From NCBI GenBank assembly GCA_049472395.1, contig JBLIRR010000068.1, forward strand, positions 1 to 20,550: a stretch of 20,550 bases of DNA, given 5' to 3'. Within the stretch, counting starts at the first letter, position 1. Each line of letters begins with the position of its first letter. This stretch comes from JBLIRR01 sp049472395. GTDB lineage: Bacteria > SZUA-182 > DTGQ01 > JBLIRR01. Shown here one piece after another: positions 1 through 9,316 of this stretch. A program made the position numbers and the translations under genes. Under the pieces are notes generated by a model. The model ran no database searches and was not told the origin of the DNA. It was given only the letters and a program-made list of their open reading frames with translations.

Positions 1-161
1 CTAATGCGTGCGGCGGTAAAATGATGCTTATCGGGATATCTTTTTTCTTTTTCTTCTAATAAAATAATAACCCTTACTTCTTTATTAAGTTTATTTTTAA
101 ATTCTTTGGGGATTTCAATAATCCCTTTATTTGCTTTCGCTTTAAATTCAATGGCTTTCAT
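1..161 (-). CDS. Partial small antitoxin-like or regulator-like protein, C-terminus beyond the window
   Basis: This open frame starts at an ATG at 161 and runs off the left edge after 53 codons. It begins MKAIEFKAKANKGIIEIPKE and continues into a very lysine/glutamate-rich segment. A short beta-rich N-terminus with the pattern 'K-G-I-I-E-I-P' followed by 'V-R-V-I-I-L' is typical of small proteins encoded next to PIN-type toxins or other small toxins, so an antitoxin role is plausible but is inference from pattern only. It lies about 210 bases after pglX on the same strand, at the place where pglZ is expected in a standard type 1 BREX operon. AAAGGG lies about 12 bases upstream of the ATG, a loose spacing for a ribosome binding site. 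The rest of the gene, and any toxin partner, would be outside the window. Confidence 0.6.
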   Translation of the reverse strand, partial: MKAIEFKAKANKGIIEIPKEFKNKLNKEVRVIILLEEKEKRYPDKHHFTAARI

Positions 162-370
162 AATTCATATATACCCTTTATGTAAGTCTTTTTTATTTTT
201 CCTATACTTAAATTAATTTTAATCTAAATTTTTGTCCTTTACAAGTTTATAGAATTCTTGATATACAGATAACAATCCCATTTATTCCAAATTCCCTCCT
301 GATAATCCACGCCGGTTCAGGATTTTTTACTATTTTTATCATGTATCATATATTCTTCTCGGATGATAAC

Positions 371-3300
371 TCACTCTTTTAAACCTGTAATAGCCTTTGT
401 CTCGGCAAGCAGGTTACCGAACTTTCCATAGTTCACTTTCACGCCGTCATCCAGATCAAGCGATATTTTCATATCCGCATAATGCCGCAGCTCATCATCA
501 AATCTCCGCAGTTCCTCCAGTTTTTTCTTTATCACCTCAATTTCCTTTTGCATCTTGTGCTGGGCGGATGGGGTTGTGGAGGCATCCCTTTCGTTCTGCA
601 GGAACTCAATCCTGGCGCTGAAATGCCCTTGAAGGGGCGTTACATAGGAACTTCGCATCCTGGACAGGGTGGATTCATTATAGCGATGCAGATAAACCAG
701 ACATTCAAATGCCTTTAGTTTACCGCTTGAAAATAGCCAGTAGATGGGACGTTTCTTATAGGTCTTGAGGTGATCCTTGAAAAAGCTTGTGCTCATGTAA
801 CGCCTGATGGTCTCCACAGTGGATTCATTGGTTTTGGGTTTTAAGGTGTCGGCCACAAACTTCAGGTTTTCATTCAGTGTTTCAGGCGACCATGCCACTT
901 TCAAAAATTCAACAAACCTGTTTGTGGCATCATCGGGAAACCATTCCTGATCCATGATGGGAATGATGCCGTCATCATCGGCAGGAAAGGTTTTGTATTT
1001 AGATGGATCAAAGCCGATGTTACCACTATGGGCATAGATTAAGCCTGGATGGTCGAGACTGTATCGTCCCATCATGCAGCCGATGGAATAGGAAATGAGT
1101 TCCTTGATGGTATCGGTTTTGAGCAGGGTCTCGAGTTCTTCTTCAGTTTTATCCCCGCCATAGCGGTAATATGGGTTGCAGGTTAGAGTAATTTCAGAAA
1201 GGGGGACGTCGGGGGTGAGTTCGTCTTGGAGTCCATAGGCTTCGATGAAGATGCGGTTATTTTCTTCTTCGAGGTTTTGCAATTCTAGTGTCAATCCTTT
1301 CCAATTTTTTCTTAGCTCATTATAACTTTCTTGAATGATGGTTCGGTTTTGGCCAGAGTTAATTATGGGATTTTTGCTGAAACCCCAGGAAGTTTCAAAA
1401 GAGTTCCAATCTAATTGGGCTATCTCAATTGCTATATCTGTTGTGCCTAAATTACCCAATGATACAGATGGTATACGCTCAATATCACTCGTTTGATAAT
1501 TGAGAGTAGGATTGATTGCTGCAAGAAAGTAATTGCCTAACTTTGAATTTAATATTGAAATTATCTCATTACATTTGTTTTCTGCAAAGATGCCAGGTGC
1601 AGCATCAGCAAATAAAACACCACGCTCCAGCATTCTAAATGCTATAGATGATGAACTAATTCTTGACCAAGTCACATATGGTTTAAAATATAGACTCTTA
1701 TCACGGAGTCGATAATTACTGCCACCATTCTTTATATCGTAGCCATCATCTCGTAAATTGATAATGTGTTCAATATTGCCAAACCATTTTCTAAAATCAC
1801 CTCCTTTGCTGATAGGATACCAATACCCATTCATTTGGTCTGCTGATTTCAAACTAAAACTTATTTTCTTAGTGGAAACTTCATACCAAAATTTTAAAAA
1901 TAAAGGATCATTCCCTGTCATAATGCCGGATTTGACTAAATATTTTTTTGATAGAGACAGTTCCTTTTCGAATGCTTTTTGAATAGATTTGCTCACCCAA
2001 TAAGCAATCGGACTTCCAGGAATTTTCTTGAAGGCGGAGGCAGAGGCAATGTAACGCCACCCGCAAGATGGATTTTGAATGGCTTCAAGAGCTTTAGGTG
2101 CTTGTTGTTCTGCCCCATAAAATTTAGTTAGGTCGATAAATATGCCTTTAAATTTCGCTAATTGTGCAGAAAGAATTGTAAGCGTACAAATTGGGACATA
2201 CGCTGATTCAAAAAAAGCATGGTATTCAGGACGAATAAGAGAAGTCAAAGTATGGTCCGTTAGGATTTTCCCTCTTAGTTTTTCATAAGAACTGAGAAAC
2301 ATCCATGTAAATGGCGTCATTATCCCAATGTACCTATCATTTGGTACCATATTCATAATACGTTCAATAAATATGGCAAATAAATCTGATTTACTGTCAG
2401 GGAATCTAGTCTTGGCGAAAGCCTTCAGCTTCAGATTCATCCCCTTCCCACCCATATACGGCGGATTGGTCACCACACAATCATACTTCTTTTCTAAAAT
2501 CTCCGCTTGCTTGAGCAATCCCTGTATCCTGTCAACGAACTCAAGTCTAGAAATCCCTTTAATATTTTCTTGGATGGCAGTTTCAAAGAGCGCTTTCTTC
2601 CCTGCAAGGTTTTCAGGTACTGTGATCAAAGAACCAAAGGTTTTTGCATTCTCAAATAATCTTACAATCTCGATTAGTCCATCTCTAATGCGTGTATCAT
2701 CCTTAAAAAATATTTCGATATCATTGATATCCGATGCATCACTCTCCTCAATCGCCATTATATTCAGCTTCAGGTCATCCCGCCCCAATATCCTCCGATC
2801 GTCCTCTCTGGCCTTCATTAACACTGCAAAGCACGCAAGTTGTGCAGCACGATCACAGATATCAAGGCCATAGATATTCTTTTCCAGGATTAACCGTGGA
2901 ATATCCCTTGTCCGATATCCCCGCTCAAGATAAATCTCTTTAAATAGGGTATAGGCCTCAATTAGGATATGCCCTGATCCACAGGCAGGGTCTAAAAAGG
3001 TAATTTCTTCAGGATTCAATTCCTTCGGTGTGATGCGATCCAGCTCCGCCTGAACCTCCCGCTCCTGCGTAGCAGGTTCGATGTAATAATCCATTTTATC
3101 CCGCAACGCAGAATCAGGATAGGTCGCAAGCCACATCCTTCCCAAGGTATTTTGAACCATGTATTTCACAATCCAATCGGGTGTAAAAAGCTGGGTAGCG
3201 GCGGGTATGTCCTCGCTCTTGACCACTTTGTCGATCACCTGATCCTTTTTCTCTGAAATGTAAAACTGATAAATCCAGCCGATGATTTCAACATCCTTCC

Positions 3301-3676
3301 AACTGTCTTCATCAATATCATGAACCAGTTTCCAAATGGGTGAGTTGGAATGAAGCAGGTTATCAGGAAGAAGCAGCTCAGTTTCACTGTCGATTTTATC
3401 AAAGAGAAAGGGCATGGCTTTGTGCAAGGCATTGCATTGGGCAATGATCAATAGTCGGTATAGCTCATTATCCTTGTCACCTGCCAGGCGAAGCTCAATC
3501 ACCTGCTCCTTGTTTAGGCCCTCAAGTTCCACTTCAACAGCGTTTCCCAGAATTTCAGGGATATGTGCATTGCCCCGACTGCTTAAGACGCGATACCCAT
3601 GCTCCAGATAATCATGCAGCTCCATATACCGCAACGCAACAAAACGGTTAAACCATGTATAGGCACAGGCCTCCAT
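371..3676 (-). CDS. pglX: BREX adenine-specific DNA methyltransferase PglX, main body (reading frame broken near its N-terminus)
   Basis: PglX is the BREX site-specific N6-adenine methyltransferase. It marks host DNA and is needed for discrimination against phage. This frame holds 1101 residues and carries methyltransferase motif I, DPACGSG, at residues 229-235 and the catalytic adenine-methyltransferase motif IV, NPPY, at 404-407. Near its beginning it has the PglX signature AYTWFNRF with RYMELHDYLEHGYRVLSS. The ATG at 3676 is not the true start: the conserved family sequence continues upstream as F-Q-H-V, and the proper N-terminus (start at 3903) is in another frame. Adding one base at 3685-3699 would join the parts into one protein of about 1177 residues, the usual PglX length. 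It is last in the visible brxA-brxB-brxC-pglX order. If the break is real, the N-terminal 72 residues are separated from the catalytic domain and activity is doubtful; a downstream restart or a sequencing error are the alternatives. Confidence 0.92.
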   Translation of the reverse strand: MEACAYTWFNRFVALRYMELHDYLEHGYRVLSSRGNAHIPEILGNAVEVELEGLNKEQVIELRLAGDKDNELYRLLIIAQCNALHKAMPFLFDKIDSETELLLPDNLLHSNSPIWKLVHDIDEDSWKDVEIIGWIYQFYISEKKDQVIDKVVKSEDIPAATQLFTPDWIVKYMVQNTLGRMWLATYPDSALRDKMDYYIEPATQEREVQAELDRITPKELNPEEITFLDPACGSGHILIEAYTLFKEIYLERGYRTRDIPRLILEKNIYGLDICDRAAQLACFAVLMKAREDDRRILGRDDLKLNIMAIEESDASDINDIEIFFKDDTRIRDGLIEIVRLFENAKTFGSLITVPENLAGKKALFETAIQENIKGISRLEFVDRIQGLLKQAEILEKKYDCVVTNPPYMGGKGMNLKLKAFAKTRFPDSKSDLFAIFIERIMNMVPNDRYIGIMTPFTWMFLSSYEKLRGKILTDHTLTSLIRPEYHAFFESAYVPICTLTILSAQLAKFKGIFIDLTKFYGAEQQAPKALEAIQNPSCGWRYIASASAFKKIPGSPIAYWVSKSIQKAFEKELSLSKKYLVKSGIMTGNDPLFLKFWYEVSTKKISFSLKSADQMNGYWYPISKGGDFRKWFGNIEHIINLRDDGYDIKNGGSNYRLRDKSLYFKPYVTWSRISSSSIAFRMLERGVLFADAAPGIFAENKCNEIISILNSKLGNYFLAAINPTLNYQTSDIERIPSVSLGNLGTTDIAIEIAQLDWNSFETSWGFSKNPIINSGQNRTIIQESYNELRKNWKGLTLELQNLEEENNRIFIEAYGLQDELTPDVPLSEITLTCNPYYRYGGDKTEEELETLLKTDTIKELISYSIGCMMGRYSLDHPGLIYAHSGNIGFDPSKYKTFPADDDGIIPIMDQEWFPDDATNRFVEFLKVAWSPETLNENLKFVADTLKPKTNESTVETIRRYMSTSFFKDHLKTYKKRPIYWLFSSGKLKAFECLVYLHRYNESTLSRMRSSYVTPLQGHFSARIEFLQNERDASTTPSAQHKMQKEIEVIKKKLEELRRFDDELRHYADMKISLDLDDGVKVNYGKFGNLLAETKAITGLKE

Positions 3677-3903
3677 GACGTGCTGGAACCCTCTTTTTTG
3701 ACCCGGCTGAGAAGCGCCTCCCGAAGCTGCCCCTCTTTGATAGAAAAGGCCCGCTCACCGATCAATGCCACATCTCCCTTTGCATCAAGGGGTAGGATCT
3801 TTTTGTCGTCAAATATCCCATACAGGTTTGCTCGCTCCACAACTGCCTGAATGAAATCCCGTCTGGCCTGGGGAGCATATGCTTTTATTTTAGAGGTATT
3901 CAT
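3583..3903 (-). pseudogene. pglX: N-terminal fragment of PglX in a different frame
   Basis: The frame starting at ATG 3903 begins MNTSKIKAYAPQARRDFI, the characteristic PglX N-terminus. It matches the family to about residue 72 (LLSRVKKEG) and then reads nonsense until a stop at 3583. The expected continuation, FQHVMEACAYTWFNRF, is present but shifted by one frame. At the switch the coding strand reads GTC-A6-GAGGGTTCC; one more A in the A6 run (3694-3699), or one more T in GGTTCC (3685-3691), restores the protein. AAAGGA lies just upstream of the ATG as a ribosome binding site. The gap to the brxC stop is 30 bases, which confirms 3903 as the native pglX start within the operon. Confidence 0.85.
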
Positions 3904-3933
3904 ACATATCCTTTGTGAAAAAATTTCGTTATA

Positions 3934-6900
3934 TTATTCGATCCTGATCCTCATGCTGTGTTTAATCGCCTCCATCAACTCATTTCTCAGTTTCCGGATA
4001 TAGGTTTCCACATCATCCTCCGTATCAAAATAGGTCTTCTGTGTGAGGCTGGCAGGCTTGATTGTTTTCACCTGCTTTTTGGGTTGATCCGGTGTGGTGG
4101 GAGGTTTGGAGCTCTCCGCAATCTCTTCCAACGTGTTTTCATACATTTCCTTAACCTCTTTCACGATATACGCGATATGGGGGATGCGACATTCAGCCTG
4201 AATTTTCTCTTTGATCTCCTGAAAAGGCTTTAATATGCTTTGTTTCACGTCATCTTGAGTGGTATTCTCGGCCAGCAGGTGCGATATTCCACCAATCTTT
4301 TCATCAACCTCTTTAATGGCTAATTCGGATTCTTTTTTAATTAAGGCGTCATTTGCATCCTGAACGCTCGCTATTAAGTCATTAGCCTCTTTCAACAGTT
4401 CATAGGGATGAGGAGCGCTGAGGATGTGGGACATGCGTTGCAATGCGCCTTTTGCATCGGGATTTTTTTCAAGCTCAATTCTGTTTGATTCAAACATGTT
4501 CATGGCTTCTCGGAGTTTATCCCAAGTCTTACGCTGATTGGTATAGAAATCCTTTACCTCATGAAGATCCTCTGAAACGTCTTCAAGAGTGGTTTTATTG
4601 TCATTAAAGGCTTTGATAAGCTCATACGAGTCATGGATTGCACGCAGCTTGCCGATAGTGAGCAAACAGTCATCAATCTCTTTTTTGCCGGGATAGGAGC
4701 CCGTATCTGCCAAAGGTTTAAAGCTCTCAAGGGTTTTTTCCCATTCTCCCAATCCCTTCTGGATATAGTCGCTCAATTTGTCCTGTCCATCAGGAGCAAG
4801 GCTCCCAAATAATTCCTTGCCAAGGGCTTGGGCTTTTTTAATATCAGCTTCTGACGGCATCTTCCTTTTTAGTATCTTAATACTTTTCCATTGATGTGTT
4901 TTGGATAGGGTTGGCGCTGCATCCTTGGGCGGAAGTTTCGCTGACTCCATCACAAGGCTGATGTTGCCTGTTATAAATAATTTCGCAACCAGTACAATGG
5001 TCTGAAATTCACCCCAACCATACGGTCTTTTGGCAAAATACTGTACCAGCTCACTCAGTATGACAGGTGGATCACGCAACAGTCGCAGATCAATGTACCC
5101 TTTCACCTCCTTTATGTCCGCAGGTTCATTATTCTCGAATTCACACATCATCTGTTGCTGCATAATATCATTCGCCTTCAAGGTCTGTCTTATTTCTTCA
5201 ATGGGATCATCGTAGATGGTGGTGAGATACCCGAATTTGTTAAAAATATTCCGGATCAGGTAATCAAAGGCATCTTCAATCGCTTTGGGAGACGTTAGGG
5301 CCTTAATTTCAAGGGACTTACCCAGGGTATAATAACCGGCTTCTATCAGGAGTTTTTCAATCAGTATAACCAATCGTGTGCGACGTTCCCTGTTTTGTTC
5401 AGCCCTGTCCCTCAGTATGGTCTTGAGACTGGTTGAGGCGGATGCATCGCTCTTATTTTTAATGTATTTCTGGGTTTGCAGATAGGTGCGGATTTCAACG
5501 ACAAGAGTGGGATCATCAGGCAGTTTAATAATAATGGAACCGTCTTGATTGGCGCTATACATAATGCATTTGGCAGGGATATAGAGGGAATAATCATCAT
5601 GAAGCGGGCTGATAATTTCCAAGCCCAGATCATCCTTGAATTCCTTTCCCCAATATCTGCCATCACAGATTCGATTGAAGGGATAGTCTCTTTTATATTC
5701 GGGATAGCGGTGCTTGTTTTTTTTCTTGAGCACTTCATCGAAGATTATCTCACATAATAATTCGGTTTCAGCTGATGATATAATCTCCACGGTTTTAATT
5801 TCTCTTGCAACCTCTCTTTCTTCATTTGTCAGGAAAAAGTACAGATCACCATTACGGTTTATTAGATTTTGTTTTTCAAGTCTTTCGAGAGATGCCTCAA
5901 TACTTCGTTTAAGCTCGATCCTGTCTGTATCTACTTCATTGATACACAGGGTAACCAGATTGTCGATGTTCGGTTTTAGGATATCCACATAGCGGATCAG
6001 AAAAAGGGTTTGCAGGATCATCACATCAAAAGGAGTTTCAAGGTTGGGGTTATCCCTGGCTTGGTCAATGCTGCGCTTCACGGCTGTGTCTAAAAAACTT
6101 TCAATGCAGGGGAAAAATTCATACAATGGCACTAACGCGCCTATTTCCCTGGATGAGATATTCATAGCAGCTGACTGGAATGCATCGAGCATTGACCGCT
6201 CACCACGGCTCAAATGAAGCCCGGTTGCCCCTCCTTTTCTAATGGATTCGAAAATCTTTTGAATCAGTTGGAAATGATAGGGAACAAAAGGATAATTAAG
6301 GATAAATTCTGAGGAGGAGCGGTAATTTTTTAAGGTGGCGCTCTCATAGGAAAAGCTTAATTGATTTGTGAGTATGTCACCCTTTTCAGCAAACAACCGT
6401 TCAAGTTCCCCTTTGGCTGCGTCATCTTTTTCCAATAATCGCACCTGAATGACCTCATCGGTATTGGAGCTTGATAAAGAGAGCCTGGTAGTAAACCTGC
6501 CTTGGATTTTGGAAAAATCATTTGCCTTCGATCCCTTGACCTCGCCGATAACCGCATCAATATCCTCCTGTGAGGTGACGATAATCCACGCACGACCCTC
6601 ACACAGCCTCCCTAAATCCTCCACAATGGTCTGAAGGTTTAACATTAAATGGGTATCAGCGCCTATAAATTGGCCGATCTCGTCAACGAGAAACACGATG
6701 CGGTGTTTCTTTGACCTTGAATCAAGATATTCCTTTACCCGTGTGGCAAAATTTTCAACAGAAAGGTTAAAATTCTTCTCCGACTTTTCAAACCAGTCAT
6801 TGGCAGCCTGTGTGCTTTTATCAAGGACAATGGATAAGGCTTGCACGATTTCATCCTGAATCAGGGTATAGGCATCCCGCTCAGCTTCCCAGTCTGAGCC

Positions 6901-7494
6901 GAAGATTTCCTTGAATTTTAATTTGAATTCTTCAAATTTACCCTTCTTAAATAAATAACGTTCTATTTCAGCAAGGTGCAGGGATTCACCGCAAAAGCCC
7001 TGCTTTTCGTTAAATACACGCCAGAACACAGAAAGAATGGTTGATCTGCCCTCGCTGGCATCCGCTTTGCTGTCAATATTAAAGAGGATGATATCGGTAT
7101 CTGTACTTGCAATCCTTTTGATGTCTCCAAGGAGCATAGCATCCTTGATTTTATCGGTAAAGAAGTCCACAGCCTTTTTTTCATCCTTTGTGGAAGGATT
7201 GATGGCCTTCCGATTGGCGATCAGATAGGATAAGATTTTAATAAAGTGAGATTTTCCTGATCCGAAAAAACCTGACACCCAGATTCCCATTCTCGCTGAT
7301 AGAGTGGGATCAAACGCATGATCAAGTGCAGCAAGATAGGATGATAAAAACCTCCTGAAATGCTGATCAAGCTCGCGGGTCACCACATATTCCTCAAGCT
7401 CCTGCCATACAATGGATTCGTTTAACTGATCGGCTTTTACCACGCCGTTTATGGGACGAGCGATGTTCTTATTAAAAATCTCTTTGATCTGCAT
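3934..7494 (-). CDS. brxC: BREX P-loop ATPase BrxC
   Basis: BrxC is the large AAA+-type ATPase of type 1 BREX and is thought to power the defence complex. I take the start as the ATG at 7494 (1186 residues, MQIKEIFNKNIARPINGV), because an AAGGA ribosome binding site sits 8 bases before it; a GTG at 7500 would add two residues but lies too close to that site. Numbered from the GTG, the Walker A motif GFFGSGKS is at residues 77-84 and the Walker B strand IVFLVDEIGQ at 268-277. The C-terminal third (about 900-1130) is charged and probably coiled-coil. The length matches the usual BrxC of about 1200 residues, and no frame break is seen. It lies 23 bases after brxB and 30 bases before pglX, within one operon. 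Confidence 0.95.
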   Translation of the reverse strand: MQIKEIFNKNIARPINGVVKADQLNESIVWQELEEYVVTRELDQHFRRFLSSYLAALDHAFDPTLSARMGIWVSGFFGSGKSHFIKILSYLIANRKAINPSTKDEKKAVDFFTDKIKDAMLLGDIKRIASTDTDIILFNIDSKADASEGRSTILSVFWRVFNEKQGFCGESLHLAEIERYLFKKGKFEEFKLKFKEIFGSDWEAERDAYTLIQDEIVQALSIVLDKSTQAANDWFEKSEKNFNLSVENFATRVKEYLDSRSKKHRIVFLVDEIGQFIGADTHLMLNLQTIVEDLGRLCEGRAWIIVTSQEDIDAVIGEVKGSKANDFSKIQGRFTTRLSLSSSNTDEVIQVRLLEKDDAAKGELERLFAEKGDILTNQLSFSYESATLKNYRSSSEFILNYPFVPYHFQLIQKIFESIRKGGATGLHLSRGERSMLDAFQSAAMNISSREIGALVPLYEFFPCIESFLDTAVKRSIDQARDNPNLETPFDVMILQTLFLIRYVDILKPNIDNLVTLCINEVDTDRIELKRSIEASLERLEKQNLINRNGDLYFFLTNEEREVAREIKTVEIISSAETELLCEIIFDEVLKKKNKHRYPEYKRDYPFNRICDGRYWGKEFKDDLGLEIISPLHDDYSLYIPAKCIMYSANQDGSIIIKLPDDPTLVVEIRTYLQTQKYIKNKSDASASTSLKTILRDRAEQNRERRTRLVILIEKLLIEAGYYTLGKSLEIKALTSPKAIEDAFDYLIRNIFNKFGYLTTIYDDPIEEIRQTLKANDIMQQQMMCEFENNEPADIKEVKGYIDLRLLRDPPVILSELVQYFAKRPYGWGEFQTIVLVAKLFITGNISLVMESAKLPPKDAAPTLSKTHQWKSIKILKRKMPSEADIKKAQALGKELFGSLAPDGQDKLSDYIQKGLGEWEKTLESFKPLADTGSYPGKKEIDDCLLTIGKLRAIHDSYELIKAFNDNKTTLEDVSEDLHEVKDFYTNQRKTWDKLREAMNMFESNRIELEKNPDAKGALQRMSHILSAPHPYELLKEANDLIASVQDANDALIKKESELAIKEVDEKIGGISHLLAENTTQDDVKQSILKPFQEIKEKIQAECRIPHIAYIVKEVKEMYENTLEEIAESSKPPTTPDQPKKQVKTIKPASLTQKTYFDTEDDVETYIRKLRNELMEAIKHSMRIRIE

Positions 7495-7517
7495 ACTCAC
7501 ATTCCTTGTTGATTTTT

Positions 7518-8090
7518 TTAAATAACCAGTTGAAACGCCCTATAATAATTAGCTTCCTTCAGTTTCCCAAAGAGCCTCAAGCCTTGTCCTGTATACGTGC
7601 CAGGATAAAACATCACCAGAGGTGTATCCTGCATAAGCGAGTGAAGGTTGTTCAATAGATTATGGCTTCTCATCAATGGATAGACCGAACCGACACCTGA
7701 TAATAACACCAGATCATTGTTATCCGGATCAGCTTCCGCGATAAATTCCCTGGCGATTTTATCCGGCCCGAGAGCCCCCTTTAAGGCTTTAAGAAGCTCC
7801 TGATCCCCTTTATTCGATTGGATTTGAATGGCCCGATCTAAAAGGTTTCTTTTCTTTAGATAATTGATAACCAAGTCAAATAGATTGATATGCTTAAATC
7901 TCATATCGGGTTTCTTTTTCGGAAGCTGCCTGATAATGAATTGGATATGCTCCCGCATTTCAAGCTCAAACTCAGGCGGATAATCGAAGATATAAAAGCC
8001 GATTTCATTGCCCAATCCCTTATTTGTAAGCAGGTCCTCTGACGTGATGCGGTCAAGAATTCTATCCAATCTATTCTTAAAGGTTATCAT
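7518..8090 (-). CDS. brxB: BREX protein BrxB (DUF1788 family)
   Basis: This 190-residue protein is the second gene of the BREX operon. It shows the DUF1788 features: an N-terminal helix, FYIFDYPPEFELEMR at about residues 32-46, a central 'LVLLSGVGSVYPLMRSH' segment, and the C-terminal strand VMFYPGTYTG. BrxB is a core BREX component of unknown biochemical role; it is cytoplasmic, with no membrane or secretion signal here. Its ATG overlaps the brxA stop by 4 bases (ATGA), with GGAG five bases upstream inside brxA, a typical translational coupling. The length is close to the family's usual 190-200 residues. Confidence 0.93.
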   Translation of the reverse strand: MITFKNRLDRILDRITSEDLLTNKGLGNEIGFYIFDYPPEFELEMREHIQFIIRQLPKKKPDMRFKHINLFDLVINYLKKRNLLDRAIQIQSNKGDQELLKALKGALGPDKIAREFIAEADPDNNDLVLLSGVGSVYPLMRSHNLLNNLHSLMQDTPLVMFYPGTYTGQGLRLFGKLKEANYYRAFQLVI

Positions 8091-8698
8091 CTAATCTCCA
8101 TGCACTGTATCACATACTCCTCGGAATGATCCAGGAGGTACTTTTTAACTTCAGGTACTATAGTCACGGGTAAGAGCTCAAGGGATTTGGTATTGTTTAT
8201 ATATTTTGCTTCCACAAGAATTCTGAAGATAACGTGTCGCAACTTATTACGTGTGTTCTCTTGCCAGGTCTCGACATGTGAATCAATCTGTGCACATGTT
8301 TCCAAAAAATTTTGCCAATCGGCTACCGATATTGTATTTCTAAAGGTTTGCCAGTGACTGCGAAGGATTTGGTCCATGAAATCACCCAGTAAATGGCTGT
8401 GTTTAATGGCTGCTGCCAAGAGGGCTTGAATAACCACATCGGTCATGCCTTGTGCAACAATTGTCCATAATTCAGGTTCCATCAGGATCAAGCGATCTTT
8501 AATGAGTCTTGCCTGCCGTTTCGATGATTCAGGGCTTCGTTTCTGCAATATATTATCGATAACTATCGCCCTGTGCCATGCTTCAGTATCAACATCCTCA
8601 AGCAATAACCGGGCAATGATCTGGCTCTCCCTTACAAGAAGAGATCCTGCCACGATGTCTCCGGAATATTTCTTTTTGGATTTTGTTGTTGTGCTCAT
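8087..8698 (-). CDS. brxA: BREX protein BrxA (DUF1819 family)
   Basis: This 203-residue protein is the first gene of the BREX operon. The segment from about residue 11, YSGDIVAGSLLVRESQIIA, followed by helices containing QKRSPESSKRQARLIKDRL, is characteristic of BrxA (DUF1819). Structural work on the family describes a small helical DNA-binding protein. The ATG at 8698 is the only Met that keeps the conserved N-terminus, but there is no good Shine-Dalgarno sequence in the AT-rich leader, so translation of the first gene may be weak or leader-dependent. A sigma70-like promoter lies 30-57 bases upstream. It overlaps brxB by 4 bases. Confidence 0.93.
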   Translation of the reverse strand: MSTTTKSKKKYSGDIVAGSLLVRESQIIARLLLEDVDTEAWHRAIVIDNILQKRSPESSKRQARLIKDRLILMEPELWTIVAQGMTDVVIQALLAAAIKHSHLLGDFMDQILRSHWQTFRNTISVADWQNFLETCAQIDSHVETWQENTRNKLRHVIFRILVEAKYINNTKSLELLPVTIVPEVKKYLLDHSEEYVIQCMEIR

Positions 8699-8727
8699 AA
8701 TAAAATATATAATGAAAACAAATATCT

Positions 8728-8755
8728 ATTTTACATAAAATTACATTTATTTCAA
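8728..8755 (-). promoter_or_regulatory. Probable sigma70-type promoter of the BREX operon
   Basis: On the minus strand TTGAAA (8755-8750) and TAAAAT (8733-8728) are separated by 16 bases, close to the consensus -35 and -10 boxes. The -10 box ends about 29 bases before the brxA ATG. No other gene starts in this direction between here and the SIR2 gene stop at 9317, so this is the natural promoter for brxA-brxB-brxC-pglX. Confidence 0.55.
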
Positions 8756-9316
8756 GGTTGGAAAGAATTTTCAACCAGCCACACGCCTGATCTGCGCGCA
8801 CCATATGCACGTATCCCTGATCTATAAAGGTATTGAGCATAACAGGATTGCCGCTCTTTATGAGCACAATGAGAGGATGATCTTTGGAGGCAGAATGCAG
8901 GAAGGGAATATTGGGAGGGCCACGATAAAAAGGCGGGTATCAAGGTAGAGGATGTTGCGGTGGGAGCTAAGGGGATGGGATTAAAAGAAAGGCGTCATTT
9001 GCGGCCCTATTGTGCCATAAGTGGCGCGGGGCTTGTTCAGGGGGATGCTGGATTTTGCAGAAGGCTATCATTGCAAGCACCGTGACACTGCACCCCACCT
9101 TGACTTTAATAAAATTTTGATACCTTTCAAAGAGAGTTTAACATCCCATAATCAGCGTAACGGTAGGACGCCTGCGTAGGGACCGGCAGGAACATGCAGG
9201 GTACTCCAGGCCTTTACCTGAGTATACTCAACTGTGTGACATTGTATCGCACTGTAATATCAAAATCAGCGGCGCGCTTTTTGTGTCCATTAGATTTTTT
9301 TACGTTAAAAAAGATT
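8756..9316. other. Intergenic stretch without a convincing gene
   Basis: These 560 bases between the BREX promoter and the SIR2 gene are richer in G+C than the flanks up to about 9220. Open frames of 50-70 codons exist on both strands (for example plus 8764-8955 and minus up to 8943), but none has a ribosome binding site or a recognisable motif. A possible hairpin pairs GTACTCCAGG (9201-9210) with CCTGAGTATAC (9217-9227) with small bulges, and TGAGTATACTCA at 9219-9230 is a perfect 12-base palindrome. The stretch may be the residue of a deleted gene or mobile element; I see nothing that identifies it. Confidence 0.5.

Noticed and set aside
219..281. A 20-codon minus-strand ORF (MGLLSVYQEFYKLVKDKNLD) between pglX and the partial small gene, with AGGAGGG upstream
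   Set aside because: The ribosome binding site is 12 bases away, the frame is very short, and nothing supports it as a gene; at most it is a relic.
297..334. TCCTGA/TCAGGA hairpin followed by six T on the plus strand as a pglX terminator
   Set aside because: The T run is on the wrong strand for the minus-strand pglX, and no plus-strand gene precedes it.
2328..2873. 181-codon plus-strand open frame inside pglX
   Set aside because: It lies fully opposite the conserved PglX catalytic region and reads as a low-complexity serine-rich shadow.
8752..8943. Small minus-strand frame and an overlapping one to 8867 upstream of brxA
   Set aside because: No ribosome binding site and no motif; part of it overlaps the brxA promoter and the two frames exclude each other.
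9172..9191. CCTGC...GCAGG stem in the GC-rich gap, as a REP or attC-like site
   Set aside because: Only a five-base stem with no second copy in the window; not enough to call.
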